The notes: generated by a model from the sequence alone, not told the origin. A stretch of DNA of 64,000 nucleotides from JAFIEN01 sp051859505 (GCA_051859505.1 JBHYFN010000001.1:1-64000), one strand, 5' to 3'. Shown: positions 18,205 through 27,207, counted from the first letter of the stretch. Numbers and translations are program-made.

Positions 18205-18843
18205 ATGAGCCATGACGATTTCAACTTCGAGCCGGTGCGGGGCCTGCCCGAAAAGCTGCCCGAGGGAGAGCATATCCTCTGGCAGGGTTCGCCCGACCCC
18301 TGGGCGCTGGCGAAAGAGGCCCTCGCGGTGAAATGGATCGCGGCCTATTTCGTCATCCTTGCGGTCTGGCGTGCCGGGGTGTCCTCGGCCGAATATCCGC
18401 TTGCCGTGGCCCTGTCGCATGCGATCCCCTTCGTGGTGATCGGGACGCTGGCCTGCGGGATCCTTTATGGCATCGCTTGGATCCAGTCGCGGGCGACGGT
18501 CTATACCCTGACGAACAAGCGCGTCGCGATGCGGATCGGGGCGGCGCTGACCATGACGCTGAACCTGCCCTATACCTGGATCGGCAATGCGAACCTCGAC
18601 CTGCGCAAGCGCGGCACCGGGACCATCGCCTTCGAGCTGATCGGTGAGACGCGGCTGTCCTATCTGATGACCTGGCCCCATGTGCGGCCGTGGCGGATGA
18701 CCCGGACCCAGCCCGCGCTTCGCTGCATTCCCGATGCCGAAAAGGTTGCCGCGATCTTTGCCGATGCGGCCGAGGCCCGGATCAGCGAACCCCAGGTGTC
18801 ACGCAGCAAATCCGCAGACGGCCTTGCCGTCGCGGCGGAATAG
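18205..18843 (+). CDS. puhB: photosynthetic complex assembly protein PuhB
   Basis: PuhB (212 residues) is a membrane protein needed for efficient reaction-centre and LH1 assembly. It has hydrophobic segments near residues 40-60, 67-90 and a shorter stretch within 100-125, in a PH-like (bPH2) domain: TLTNKRVAMRIGAALTMTLN. The ATG at 18205 follows GGAGGAGACAC and opens on MSHDDFNFEPVRGLPEKLPEGE, matching the family; longer upstream readings would run into the hairpin. It follows puhA by 76 bases and precedes puhC by 11. Confidence 0.93.
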   Translation: MSHDDFNFEPVRGLPEKLPEGEHILWQGSPDPWALAKEALAVKWIAAYFVILAVWRAGVSSAEYPLAVALSHAIPFVVIGTLACGILYGIAWIQSRATVYTLTNKRVAMRIGAALTMTLNLPYTWIGNANLDLRKRGTGTIAFELIGETRLSYLMTWPHVRPWRMTRTQPALRCIPDAEKVAAIFADAAEARISEPQVSRSKSADGLAVAAE

Positions 18844-18854
18844 GAGGGCGCATC

Positions 18855-19316
18855 ATGGCCGGACTTGAAACCCGCATGCGCCACCGCGACAAGGACATGG
18901 TCCCCCGTGTCCTTGTTCAGGCGATGTTCGCGCTGATGCTGGGTGCGCTTGCCCTTGTCACCTATGCGCAGCTTTCGGGGCGGCCCAATGTCGGCGTCCT
19001 GACCGAGGCCCCCATCGTCGCCGAGCGCAGCGTCCTGCTGACCGGCGACAGGATGGGCACCTATCTTGCCACCGATGCGGTGACGGGCGAGGTGATCGCC
19101 ATCTCGTCGGAAGACAAGGCCGGTTTCGTGGGTGTCATGGGGCGCGTTCTGGACCGTGACCGGCTGGTCAAGGGCCTGGGCGCGGGCGAACCCGTGCGCG
19201 TCGTGCGCCGCACCAACGGCAATATCGCCATCATTGACGACGCGACCGGCATGGTCGTGGAACTGATCGGCTATGGCCCCGACAATGTCGCGGCCTTTGC
19301 CCGGATGCTGGACTGA
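18855..19316 (+). CDS. puhC: photosynthetic complex assembly protein PuhC
   Basis: PuhC (153 residues) is a membrane-anchored periplasmic protein that affects the amount and arrangement of the reaction centre-LH1 core. It has one membrane helix at about residues 18-40, with a positively charged N-terminus (RMRHRDKD), and a periplasmic domain. A ribosome-binding site (TAGGAGGG) precedes the ATG. It sits in the conserved puhABC order; a short intergenic gap of 61 bases follows before the next small gene. Confidence 0.92.
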   Translation: MAGLETRMRHRDKDMVPRVLVQAMFALMLGALALVTYAQLSGRPNVGVLTEAPIVAERSVLLTGDRMGTYLATDAVTGEVIAISSEDKAGFVGVMGRVLDRDRLVKGLGAGEPVRVVRRTNGNIAIIDDATGMVVELIGYGPDNVAAFARMLD

Positions 19317-19377
19317 AACGACGGAGACGGCCCGAGCCTAGCCAGCCAGGGCCTTGAGAGAGGAAAGGGAACTGCCA

Positions 19378-19674
19378 ATGGGACTTTTCACAAGAACGAC
19401 GGAAACGGTGCCCTGCACGGTGACGGTCAGTCACCGCTTCGAGGAACTCTCGGCCCATGTCCGCTTTGACAACGGCGCGGTCGTCCATCCGGGCGATACG
19501 GTCGTGGTCCAGGGGCCCGAGATCATGGCGCCTTACGGCGAGGTGGTCGAAGAGCATCGCACCGCGATCATCACGCGGGCCAGCAAGCTTGAACAGCTCT
19601 GGACGCGGGCGACGGGCGACTTCGAATTCATGGAGCTTTGCGAATTCAGCTTCAGCGACGAGGTGATGGCATGA
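19378..19674 (+). CDS. small conserved protein between puhC and acsF
   Basis: A soluble, acidic 98-residue protein with no signal peptide, no membrane segment and no motif I can assign to a catalytic family. A similar small gene occurs between puhC and acsF in Rhodobacter-type clusters, but I do not know a proven function. It has a good ribosome-binding site (GAGAGAGGAAAGGGA) and its stop overlaps the acsF start (ATGA), so it is translationally coupled to the cyclase. That coupling and its constant place make a role in cyclase or reaction-centre assembly plausible; this is inference. Confidence 0.8.
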   Translation: MGLFTRTTETVPCTVTVSHRFEELSAHVRFDNGAVVHPGDTVVVQGPEIMAPYGEVVEEHRTAIITRASKLEQLWTRATGDFEFMELCEFSFSDEVMA

Positions 19675-20801
19675 ACGCGCATTCCGAACTGAAGGCCCCG
19701 CTGCATTCCGCCGATGCCACCACCGCCGAAGAGGCGCTGGCCCGGCAGGAGGTCGTGGACAGCGAAAGCGCCACCAAGGTCGCGCTGCAGAACACGCTGC
19801 TGACGCCGCGCTTCTACACGACCGATTTCGAAGAGCTGGATGCGATCGACGTCTCCCCGGTGCGCGAGGACTGGGACAAGCTGATCGCGCAGATGAAGGC
19901 CGACCCGAACAAGGGCCATTTCAAGAAGAACGAGGACTGGGACCATATCGACTGGGACGGGATGGAACCCGAGCTGCGGCGCGAGTTCATCGACTTCCTG
20001 ATCTCGTCCTGCACGGCCGAGTTTTCGGGCTGTGTGCTGTACAAGGAGATGAAGCGGCGCGGCTCGAACGAGGATATCACCACCCTCTTTCAGCTCATGG
20101 CGCGGGACGAGGCGCGGCATGCGGGCTTCATCAACGATGCCCTGCGCGAGGCGGGGATCGCGGTGAATCTGGGCTTTCTGACCCAGGCGAAGAAATACAC
20201 CTATTTCCGGCCGAAGTTCATCTACTACGCGACCTATCTGTCGGAAAAGATCGGCTACGCGCGCTACATCACGATCTTCCGCCATCTCGAGGCGAACCCT
20301 CAGCACCGGTTCCATCCGATCTTCAAGTGGTTCCGCGAATGGTGCAACGACGAGTTCAGCCATGGCGAGGCCTTTGCCCTGCTGATGAAGACCGATCCCA
20401 AGCTGACGAGCGGGGTCAACAAGCTCTGGATCAAGTTCTTCCTGACCGCCGTCTATGCGACCATGTCGGTGCGCGACCATCAGCGGCCCGCCTTCCACAA
20501 GGCGCTGGGCGTGGATCCGGTCTGGTATGGCTATGAGGTCTTCAAGAAGACCTCCGAAATCTCGAAACAGGTCTTCCCGCTGACGCTGGATATCGACCAT
20601 CCGCGCTGGCAGCCGGGGCTTGACCGGCTGGAGGTGGCGAACCGCCAGATTGCGGAAGGGCGCAAGCAGGGCGGTGTGGCCGGCTGGCTGAAGCGGCAGG
20701 CGGGGTCGGCCCGTGCCGGTATGGCGTTCCTGTCGCTTCTGACGATCCCGTCGGTGCCGAACGAGGTGCCGGTCGAGACACGGCTCGAGCCCGCCTACTG
20801 A
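19671..20801 (+). CDS. acsF: aerobic magnesium-protoporphyrin IX monomethyl ester cyclase
   Basis: AcsF (376 residues) is the oxygen-dependent diiron enzyme that forms ring E of bacteriochlorophyll. The ligand motifs are visible: CTAEFSGC, RDEARHAGF (ExxH) and DEFSHGEAF (the second ExxH-like motif). Its presence shows that the organism can make bacteriochlorophyll in air; no anaerobic cyclase gene (bchE) is in this window. The gene overlaps the small upstream ORF by 4 bases. Its distance to puhE is filled by repeat copy 4. Confidence 0.95.
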   Translation: MNAHSELKAPLHSADATTAEEALARQEVVDSESATKVALQNTLLTPRFYTTDFEELDAIDVSPVREDWDKLIAQMKADPNKGHFKKNEDWDHIDWDGMEPELRREFIDFLISSCTAEFSGCVLYKEMKRRGSNEDITTLFQLMARDEARHAGFINDALREAGIAVNLGFLTQAKKYTYFRPKFIYYATYLSEKIGYARYITIFRHLEANPQHRFHPIFKWFREWCNDEFSHGEAFALLMKTDPKLTSGVNKLWIKFFLTAVYATMSVRDHQRPAFHKALGVDPVWYGYEVFKKTSEISKQVFPLTLDIDHPRWQPGLDRLEVANRQIAEGRKQGGVAGWLKRQAGSARAGMAFLSLLTIPSVPNEVPVETRLEPAY

Positions 20802-20810
20802 AACCGGTCA

Positions 20811-20870
20811 GGGGGGCTCTGCCCCCCGGCCTTCGGCCTCCCCCCGGGATATTTGGAAACAAAAGAAGCA
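20811..20870 (+). repeat. GC-rich intergenic repeat, copy 4 (between acsF and puhE)
   Basis: This copy is nearly identical to copy 2: GGGGGGCTCTGCCCCCC hairpin, GGCCTTCGGCC hairpin with a TTC-type loop, CCCCGGGATATTTGG and AACAAAAGAAGC. It fills the 77-base gap between acsF and puhE and ends 9 bases before the puhE start. Confidence 0.9.
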
Positions 20871-20878
20871 GCAGGTCA

Positions 20879-21685
20879 GTGGAGCATCCGGTAACCCTTA
20901 CCATCGTCGCGATCTTTCTCTGGTGGTTTTTCACCGGGGTGATCCTGTTGGCCGTGCGCTGGGCCGACCGGCAGGGCGCGGTGCGGGCGGGGGGCGCGCA
21001 TGGGATGGTGGTGCTGGCGGGCGTGCCGTTTCTGGCGCTGGGCGTGGCGGGGGTAATCACCTCGTTGCCCGGGGACAGCGTCTGGGCGGTTTATGGCGGG
21101 TTCCTGGGGGCGCTGGCGATCTGGGGCTGGATCGAGATGGCCTTTCTGACCGGCATCGTGGCCGGGCCCGAGCGGCGGGATTGTCCTCCGGGCCTGAAAG
21201 GCAGGGCGCGGTTCTGGCGGGCCTGGAACACGGTGGCGCATCACGAGGTGGCGCTGACGCTGGGCCTTCTGGCGATCGTGATGATGGCGGCGGGGGCGGT
21301 GAACCAGGTGGCGCTCTGGACCTATCTGGTGCTGTATCTGGCGCGCGTCTCGGCCAAGCTGAACCTGTTTTTCGGGGTGCCCCGGATCAATCTGGAGTTC
21401 ATCCCGGCGCGGCTTTCGCATCTGAAGGGCTATTTCCGGCAAGGTCCGGCAACGCCGTTCTTCGCGCTCTCGATCACGCTTCTGACCTTTGCCACCGGCT
21501 GTTTCATCGAGCGGCTGATCGCGGCAGGCACCCCGGTCGATGTGGCCGCCTATACCCTTCTGGCCGCGCTTTCGGCGCTGGCCCTTCTTGAACACTGGCT
21601 GATGGTGGTTCCGCTGCCCGATGCCAAGCTCTGGCGGTGGATGCTGCCCGAGGCCCCCGACAAGACCCAAGCAGAAAGACAGTGA
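20879..21685 (+). CDS. puhE: photosynthetic complex assembly protein PuhE
   Basis: PuhE (268 residues) is a polytopic membrane protein of the puh region (DUF3623 family); loss in R. capsulatus lowers reaction-centre levels. I count six or seven hydrophobic segments across its length. The start is GTG at 20879, giving MEHPVTLTIVAIFLWWFFTG; an ATG start in frame occurs only much later. It lies directly after repeat copy 4 and ends 1 base before the hemA start codon. Confidence 0.9.
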   Translation: MEHPVTLTIVAIFLWWFFTGVILLAVRWADRQGAVRAGGAHGMVVLAGVPFLALGVAGVITSLPGDSVWAVYGGFLGALAIWGWIEMAFLTGIVAGPERRDCPPGLKGRARFWRAWNTVAHHEVALTLGLLAIVMMAAGAVNQVALWTYLVLYLARVSAKLNLFFGVPRINLEFIPARLSHLKGYFRQGPATPFFALSITLLTFATGCFIERLIAAGTPVDVAAYTLLAALSALALLEHWLMVVPLPDAKLWRWMLPEAPDKTQAERQ

Positions 21686-21686
21686 C

Positions 21687-22901
21687 ATGAATTTCGATGC
21701 GCTCTTCACCCAACAGCTCGACGCGCTCAAGGCCGAGGGCAATTACCGCTACTTTGCGGAACTGGAGCGGAAGGCGGGCAAGTTTCCCCGCGCCGCGCGC
21801 CACAGCGAAGAGGGGGTGAGCGATGTCACCGTCTGGTGCTCGAACGACTATCTGGGGATGGGTCAGCATCCCAAGGTGATCGAGGCGATGTGCGAGGCGG
21901 TGCGGCGCACCGGCACCGGCGCGGGAGGGACGCGCAACATCTCGGGGACGAACCATGACCATCTGCTGCTCGAAGCGGAGCTTGCCGATCTGCATGGCAA
22001 GGAGGCGGCGCTGCTGTTCACCTCGGGCTATGTGTCGAACTGGGCGGCGCTGTCCTGCCTTGGGGCGCGGCTGAAGGATTGCGTGATCCTGTCGGATGAG
22101 AAGAACCACGCCAGCATGATCGAGGGCATCCGCCACAGCCGCGCGACCAAGGTGATCTGGAAGCATAACGACGTGGCCGATCTGGAGGCGAAGCTGGCCG
22201 CCCTTCCGGCGGATGTGCCCAAGATCGTGGCCTTCGAGAGCGTCTATTCGATGGATGGCGATATCGCGCCGATCGCAGCCATCGTCGAGGTGGCCGAGAA
22301 ATATGGTGCCATGACCTATCTGGACGAGGTCCATGCCGTCGGCATGTACGGCCCCCGCGGCGGTGGCGTGAGCGAGCGTGACGGGGTGGCCCACCGGATC
22401 ACCCTGATCGAGGGGACGCTGGGCAAGGCCTTCGGCGTGGTGGGCGGCTATATCACCGGATCGGCGGCGCTGTGCGATTTCATCCGGTCTTTTGCCAGCG
22501 GCTTTATCTTCACCACGGCGCTGCCGCCTGCGGTGGCCGCCGCGGCGCGCACCTCGATCCGGCACTTGAAGGAAAGCGAGATGGAGCGCGCCCGGCAGCG
22601 GCGGCAGGTTGCGCGGCTGCGGGCGGCGTTGGACCGGGCCGGCATTCCGCATATGCCGAACGACAGCCATATCGTGCCGGTGCTGATCAAGGATCCGGTC
22701 AAGACCCGGATGCTGGCCGATTACCTGCTGCGCGAATGGGGCATCTATGTGCAGCCGATCAATTATCCCACCGTGCCCAAGGGGACAGAGCGGCTGCGCT
22801 TCACGCCGTCGCCGATGCATTCGGACGAGGATATCGACCATCTTGTCGCCGCCCTTGCCAGCCTGTGGAAGCAATGCGCCATCGCGCATGCCGTCGCCTG
22901 A
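21687..22901 (+). CDS. hemA: 5-aminolevulinate synthase
   Basis: HemA (404 residues) condenses glycine and succinyl-CoA to 5-aminolevulinate, the first step of tetrapyrrole synthesis in alphaproteobacteria (Shemin pathway). It is a pyridoxal-phosphate enzyme. The Lys that binds the cofactor is residue 247 in EGTLGKAFG, and the glycine-binding region GAGGTRNISGTNHDHLLLE is at about 79-97. The ATG follows the puhE stop after one base. Having hemA attached to the photosynthesis genes couples precursor supply to pigment demand. Confidence 0.96.
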   Translation: MNFDALFTQQLDALKAEGNYRYFAELERKAGKFPRAARHSEEGVSDVTVWCSNDYLGMGQHPKVIEAMCEAVRRTGTGAGGTRNISGTNHDHLLLEAELADLHGKEAALLFTSGYVSNWAALSCLGARLKDCVILSDEKNHASMIEGIRHSRATKVIWKHNDVADLEAKLAALPADVPKIVAFESVYSMDGDIAPIAAIVEVAEKYGAMTYLDEVHAVGMYGPRGGGVSERDGVAHRITLIEGTLGKAFGVVGGYITGSAALCDFIRSFASGFIFTTALPPAVAAAARTSIRHLKESEMERARQRRQVARLRAALDRAGIPHMPNDSHIVPVLIKDPVKTRMLADYLLREWGIYVQPINYPTVPKGTERLRFTPSPMHSDEDIDHLVAALASLWKQCAIAHAVA

Positions 22902-23051
22902 AGCCTGCGGGAACTTGTCACGTTTTGTTTGCAGGCGAGGGCTGGACCGGAATACAGAATTGGCTATGTTTCGGCCTGACTGGGGTTCACGGTCAAACGG
23001 CTGCGGTTTCAGGAATGGCTGTGGTCGTAAACTCACGAGGGAGACCTAGGA

Positions 23052-23492
23052 ATGAAATATCTGTCACTGGCCGCGGTTGTGGCCCTGATGTCCGCGCCGG
23101 CCTTCGCCGAAGAGCTCTCGGGCGATATTGCCGCCGGTGAAGAGCAGTTCGGCCGCCAGTGCGTTGCCTGCCATGTCGTCGTGAACGATGCGGGCGAAAC
23201 TCTGGCCGGGCGCAACTCGCAGGTCGGACCGAACCTCTACAACGTCGTCGGCAACGTGATGGCCCATGTCGAGAGTTTCGACTACAGCGACCCGTTCGTC
23301 GAACTGCGTGAGCGGGGGGATGTCTGGACCGAAGAAACCTTCGTCGCCTATGTCATGGATCCGACGGCCTTCCTGCGCGAGCAGACCGACAATCGCCGGG
23401 CGCGCGGCAAGATGGCCTTCCAGGTGCGCAGTGGCGATCAGGCGGCCGATATCTATGCCTATCTGGCGTCGCTGATGGCGGATGCCGACTGA
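23052..23492 (+). CDS. cycA: cytochrome c2
   Basis: This periplasmic class I cytochrome c (146 residues with signal peptide) carries electrons from the bc1 complex to the photo-oxidised reaction centre. The signal peptide is residues 1-19 (AAVVALMSAPAFAEE, cleavage after AFA). The haem motif CVACH is at 37-41 and the probable axial Met at 121 (GKMAFQVR). A ribosome-binding site (AGGGAGACC) precedes the ATG. It follows hemA after 150 bases, with room for its own promoter. A hairpin terminator follows. Confidence 0.95.
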   Translation: MKYLSLAAVVALMSAPAFAEELSGDIAAGEEQFGRQCVACHVVVNDAGETLAGRNSQVGPNLYNVVGNVMAHVESFDYSDPFVELRERGDVWTEETFVAYVMDPTAFLREQTDNRRARGKMAFQVRSGDQAADIYAYLASLMADAD

Positions 23493-23518
23493 CGCTTAGA
23501 TGCGCCATGACTGTTGCG

Positions 23519-23551
23519 GGGGCCGTCGCAGAAGCGGCGGCCCCTCCTTCT
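23519..23551 (+). terminator. terminator after cycA
   Basis: GGGGCCGTCGC and GCGGCGGCCCC pair in an 11-base stem (one T-G wobble) with an AGAA loop, followed by the T-rich TCCTTCTTGT. It begins 27 bases after the cycA stop and marks the end of this half of the photosynthesis cluster. Confidence 0.8.
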
Positions 23552-23630
23552 TGTGGCGGTCTCGGGCTCTGATGTTCGGCCTGTTCCTGAGAGCGATGCG
23601 CGGGCACCGGCCCGGCCCCGGGGCACCGCG

Positions 23631-25784
23631 ATGAAACCGGGGCGATCGGAGGCCGCGGGGGCTGTTGTCGCCTATCGGCCGGATCGGCTTGGGGGGCGAA
23701 TCAATGCCGTCGTGAATGCGATGCGGCTGTCCGAGATGACCGGAGCCCCGCTTGAGGTGATCTGGCATCAGGACAGCGGGATCGGCCGGACGATCAATGA
23801 CCCGCTCGAGCTTTTCTCGGAAGCGTTCGTTCGCGATCACGTTCGCCTGCAGGACGGCATTCCCCGGAAACAGCGAAACGATGCCCGGTTCCTGAGAACC
23901 GGCCCCCCCGGATTGTCGGCCCTGCGGCAGCATCTGGCCCAGGGCAACCGGGTGCTTGTAGACAATCCCGTTGCCGTGACCCAGCTTGCCGACGAGGATC
24001 GAGAGGCGGTTCTCGGGCAGCTCGCAGCGCTCTGGCGGTGCTTCCCCTTCTCGGAGGTTGTGCGAAAGGCCGTCGATCTGTTGCGTCCGAAACTGGGTGC
24101 GGGAACGGTCTGCCATCACCTTCGGCGCGGGGATCTGGTCCATGACCAGAGCACCTTCAATCGCCCCTGGCCCGGCAAGTTCGTCCCGGATGAGGCCTAT
24201 CACGCTCATCTGGATCGCAAGCTGCGCGAGGGTCGGCGGGCGATCCTGTTCTCTGACGATCCGGCGACGATTCGGCGGTTGCGCAGCCGCCATCCCGGGA
24301 TCATCGCCTTTGACGATCTTCTGGCCGAGCTTCCGCCGATCACCGAAGGACAGCGCGACCTGATCGAACTTGTCGCGATTTCGCTCTGCGCCGAGGTCTT
24401 TGCGCCTCAGGCCAGTGCCTTTTCCCTTGTCGCCGCCCGGCTGGGGGGCACGAACCGCGTGGTCGTGGATCGTGATCTGACGCCCGAGGAGCGGGATCTT
24501 GTCCGCGCGGACCTGCTCAAGCGGTTGTCGACGCCTTCGGATGACCTCAAGGGCCCCGGCGTTGCGGGGGATGCGGGGCAGTCGCTTCTTTATCTGGAAC
24601 AGACGATGCGGGAGGCGGGCCGATCCGCAGAGGCCTTGCCCGCAATCCGGGCCCATGTCGATGCGGGGCTGGATATCTCCTTTGTTTATCCCCTGCTGAT
24701 GCGGCTGCAACTCGAAGCGGGGGATCCGCAGGCCGCGCTTGAAACACATGCGCTTGCCCTGCGGCGCGGGCCGTATCAGCCCGAGGATCAGGGGCGGTGT
24801 GATGTGCTTGGGGCGGTGGCCCATGCCTTGACGGGCGACGACGGCACGGCCGCCACGCTGGCCTTGCGGGCCTTCTGGCATCATCTGACCACCCAGCCCG
24901 ACCCGCGGGATCCGGACGCGACCCTGATCCCCGAGGTGATCGGACTGATGATCGAGCGGGGCTGGCTCGACAATGCCGGATTTCTGCCGCTCGGCCCGGT
25001 TGCCCGCCGTTTGGCAAGGGTGCCGGCCGTCGCGCTGGAGAAAGGTCGCTACGGCTTTCTGAAGGAACTGCTGCGGGCCCCGCCGGATGCGCCGATGACG
25101 CTTCCGGATCCAAGCGCGCTGGCTTGGGATTGGCATCTGTTCATGGGCGGGGTCGCCGGTCCGAAATTCGCGCGCAACAGGGCAAGGTCGGATGCCTACG
25201 GCTTTCTGATCGCCGAGGCGCAGCTTGATCCCTCGCCCGATGCCTTGTCGTTGCTGGCCGTCCATGATGCCCTGACGGGCGATGCTCCGGCCGCCTTCGC
25301 CCGCATCGAAGCGATCGCGGCGGATCGTGGCGGGGAGGCGATCCTGCAGTATCGCCTTTCGGTCTGCGCCCTTCTCGCCAACAAGCCCGAACAGGCCCGC
25401 CGTGCCGCCCTGGCCGCCTGCACCGCGGCGCCCGATGTTGCGGGCTTCCGGGCGTGGCGGGGGCGCTTGGGCCTGCGCAGCGGGGCGGTGGCGGAGGGTC
25501 TGGCCGATCTTGAACAGGCGGTGTCGCAGGGCTGGTCGATCCCGCCGGTCCACCTGCTGATCGCCGAAGCGGCGGCAGAGCTTGGCCGGCCCGAACGGCA
25601 GCGATCAGCCCTCGAGGCGGCCCTCGCACAGGCGCCGCATTTCATTCCCGCCCTCTTGGCCCGTGCCGCCCTTCATGCTGCGGCGGGTGAGGTAACTTCG
25701 GCGCTGGCCGATCTTGACCGGATCGAGGCCAGATCCCCCGGTCACAAAAGGGCTGCCGAACTGCGCGATCAGCTTGCCCGGTGA
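23631..25784 (+). CDS. putative fucosyltransferase-like protein with C-terminal helical repeats
   Basis: A 717-residue soluble protein. The N-terminal about 270 residues resemble bacterial fucosyltransferase-fold enzymes: RLGGRINAVVNAMRLSEMTG at the start and HHLRRGDLVHDQ, matching the HxRxGD donor-binding signature of alpha-1,6/protein O-fucosyltransferases. The rest (about 300-717) is Ala/Leu-rich with tetratricopeptide-like helices, e.g. ALLAAHALHA-type repeats in the last 150 residues. I start it at ATG 23631; a TTG at 23514 would read through the cycA terminator. The assignment rests on one motif and is tentative. A link to the downstream polysaccharide locus is possible but unproven. 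Confidence 0.6.
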   Translation: MKPGRSEAAGAVVAYRPDRLGGRINAVVNAMRLSEMTGAPLEVIWHQDSGIGRTINDPLELFSEAFVRDHVRLQDGIPRKQRNDARFLRTGPPGLSALRQHLAQGNRVLVDNPVAVTQLADEDREAVLGQLAALWRCFPFSEVVRKAVDLLRPKLGAGTVCHHLRRGDLVHDQSTFNRPWPGKFVPDEAYHAHLDRKLREGRRAILFSDDPATIRRLRSRHPGIIAFDDLLAELPPITEGQRDLIELVAISLCAEVFAPQASAFSLVAARLGGTNRVVVDRDLTPEERDLVRADLLKRLSTPSDDLKGPGVAGDAGQSLLYLEQTMREAGRSAEALPAIRAHVDAGLDISFVYPLLMRLQLEAGDPQAALETHALALRRGPYQPEDQGRCDVLGAVAHALTGDDGTAATLALRAFWHHLTTQPDPRDPDATLIPEVIGLMIERGWLDNAGFLPLGPVARRLARVPAVALEKGRYGFLKELLRAPPDAPMTLPDPSALAWDWHLFMGGVAGPKFARNRARSDAYGFLIAEAQLDPSPDALSLLAVHDALTGDAPAAFARIEAIAADRGGEAILQYRLSVCALLANKPEQARRAALAACTAAPDVAGFRAWRGRLGLRSGAVAEGLADLEQAVSQGWSIPPVHLLIAEAAAELGRPERQRSALEAALAQAPHFIPALLARAALHAAAGEVTSALADLDRIEARSPGHKRAAELRDQLAR

Positions 25785-25869
25785 CAGCCGGTACAGCCGC
25801 AGCAACGGAGGTTCGACGCAAGGGGATGCGGCGCTATCTCCTGCCCATGCTTGCCCCGGAACCCTGCGC

Positions 25870-27207
25870 ATGACCCAACCCGCCTCCCCGCCGCGCTCTG
25901 GCGGCCGCATGGTGCCCAGCGATCCGCTGGCACGGCTGCTGCGCCTTGGGGGCATGGCGGGCGGGATCGCCGGGGCGATGGTCGTGGATGGGGCGCGAAA
26001 GATCGCGACGGGCCAGAGGCCGCGGATGAGCGATCTGCTTCTGACCCCCGCCAATGCGCGCCGGGTCACGGACGAGCTTGCCCGCCTGCGCGGGGCCGCG
26101 ATGAAGGTGGGCCAACTCCTGTCGATGGACACCGGAGACCTTCTCCCCCCCGAGATGACGCGGATCCTCGCAGAGCTTCGCTCGGATGCTCAGCACATGC
26201 CGCCGGCCCAGCTTTTGCGGGTGCTGGGCCGGGCCTGGGGGCCGGACTGGCGCGGGCGCTTTGCCGAGTTTGACCTGCATCCGGTCGCCGCGGCCTCGAT
26301 CGGTCAGGTCCATCGCGCCCTTTTGCCCGATGGGCGGGCGGTGGCCGTCAAGGTGCAATATCCCGGGATCCGCGAAAGCATCGACAGCGACGTGGCGAAT
26401 CTGGGCCGCCTGATCGCGCTGTCCGGTCTGCTTCCCAAGGGCCTCGAGATCGCGCCGCTTCTGGACGAGGCGCGGCGGCAGCTGCACGAAGAGGCGGACT
26501 ACCTGCGCGAGGCCGATTGCCTTGCCCGTTTCGGCGCCCTTCTTGACGGCGCGCCGGGGGTTCGCGTGCCCGCCGTGCATCCCGAGTTCTCGACCACCGA
26601 CGTTCTGGTGATGGATTTTGTCGAAAGCGATCCGATCGAGGCGCTGGAGACGGCCCCGCAAGCGCTTCGCGATCATGTCGCGCAACTCCTGATCGCGCTG
26701 ACGCTGCGAGAGCTGTTCGACTTTCGCTTGATGCAGACCGACCCGAATTTCGCCAATTACCGCTACGATGCCGCGCACGGCGATCTTGTGCTGCTGGATT
26801 TCGGCGCGACGCGTGCCTTCGATCCCGAAACGGTCGAGGGGTTTCACGCCTTGATGCTGGCGGGGCTGTCGGGCGATCCGTCGCGGCTTCGGGATCAGGC
26901 GATCCGCGTCGGCCTGTTCAGCGAAAAGGTCGAGCCGCGCACGCAGGAAATGATCCTTGCGATGATGGAGATGGTCTTTGCCGAGCTTCGCACGGGCGTG
27001 CCCTTCGATTTCGGCACCAGCGATCTGGCGCGACGGCTGCGTGACCTTGGCCTGCAGATGGGGGCAGAGCGGGAACCCGTGCATGTGCCCCCGGTCGATA
27101 CCCTGTTCCTGAACCGCAAATTCGCCGGAATGTTCCTGCTGGCCACGCGGCTGCGCGCCCGGGTCGATATCGGCGCCATCATGGAGCCCTATCTTGATCG
27201 TCGATGA
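25870..27207 (+). CDS. ABC1/UbiB-family atypical kinase
   Basis: A 445-residue protein of the ABC1 (ADCK/UbiB/COQ8) family of atypical protein-kinase-like ATPases. Family signatures are present: the KxGQ motif in AAMKVGQLLSMD, the Ala-rich loop AAASIGQVHRA, the nucleotide-binding Lys in VAVKVQYPG, EEADYLREA, QTDPNFANY and the metal-binding LLDFGATR. Family members support ubiquinone synthesis or lipid handling; this is a stand-alone paralogue rather than the long UbiB with C-terminal membrane helices. It overlaps the next gene by 14 bases, suggesting joint expression. Confidence 0.88.
   Translation: MTQPASPPRSGGRMVPSDPLARLLRLGGMAGGIAGAMVVDGARKIATGQRPRMSDLLLTPANARRVTDELARLRGAAMKVGQLLSMDTGDLLPPEMTRILAELRSDAQHMPPAQLLRVLGRAWGPDWRGRFAEFDLHPVAAASIGQVHRALLPDGRAVAVKVQYPGIRESIDSDVANLGRLIALSGLLPKGLEIAPLLDEARRQLHEEADYLREADCLARFGALLDGAPGVRVPAVHPEFSTTDVLVMDFVESDPIEALETAPQALRDHVAQLLIALTLRELFDFRLMQTDPNFANYRYDAAHGDLVLLDFGATRAFDPETVEGFHALMLAGLSGDPSRLRDQAIRVGLFSEKVEPRTQEMILAMMEMVFAELRTGVPFDFGTSDLARRLRDLGLQMGAEREPVHVPPVDTLFLNRKFAGMFLLATRLRARVDIGAIMEPYLDRR

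Noticed and set aside
23514..23630. A TTG start giving the 23631-25784 protein 39 extra residues
   Set aside because: It would translate through the cycA terminator stem and yields an Arg/Pro-rich low-complexity extension.
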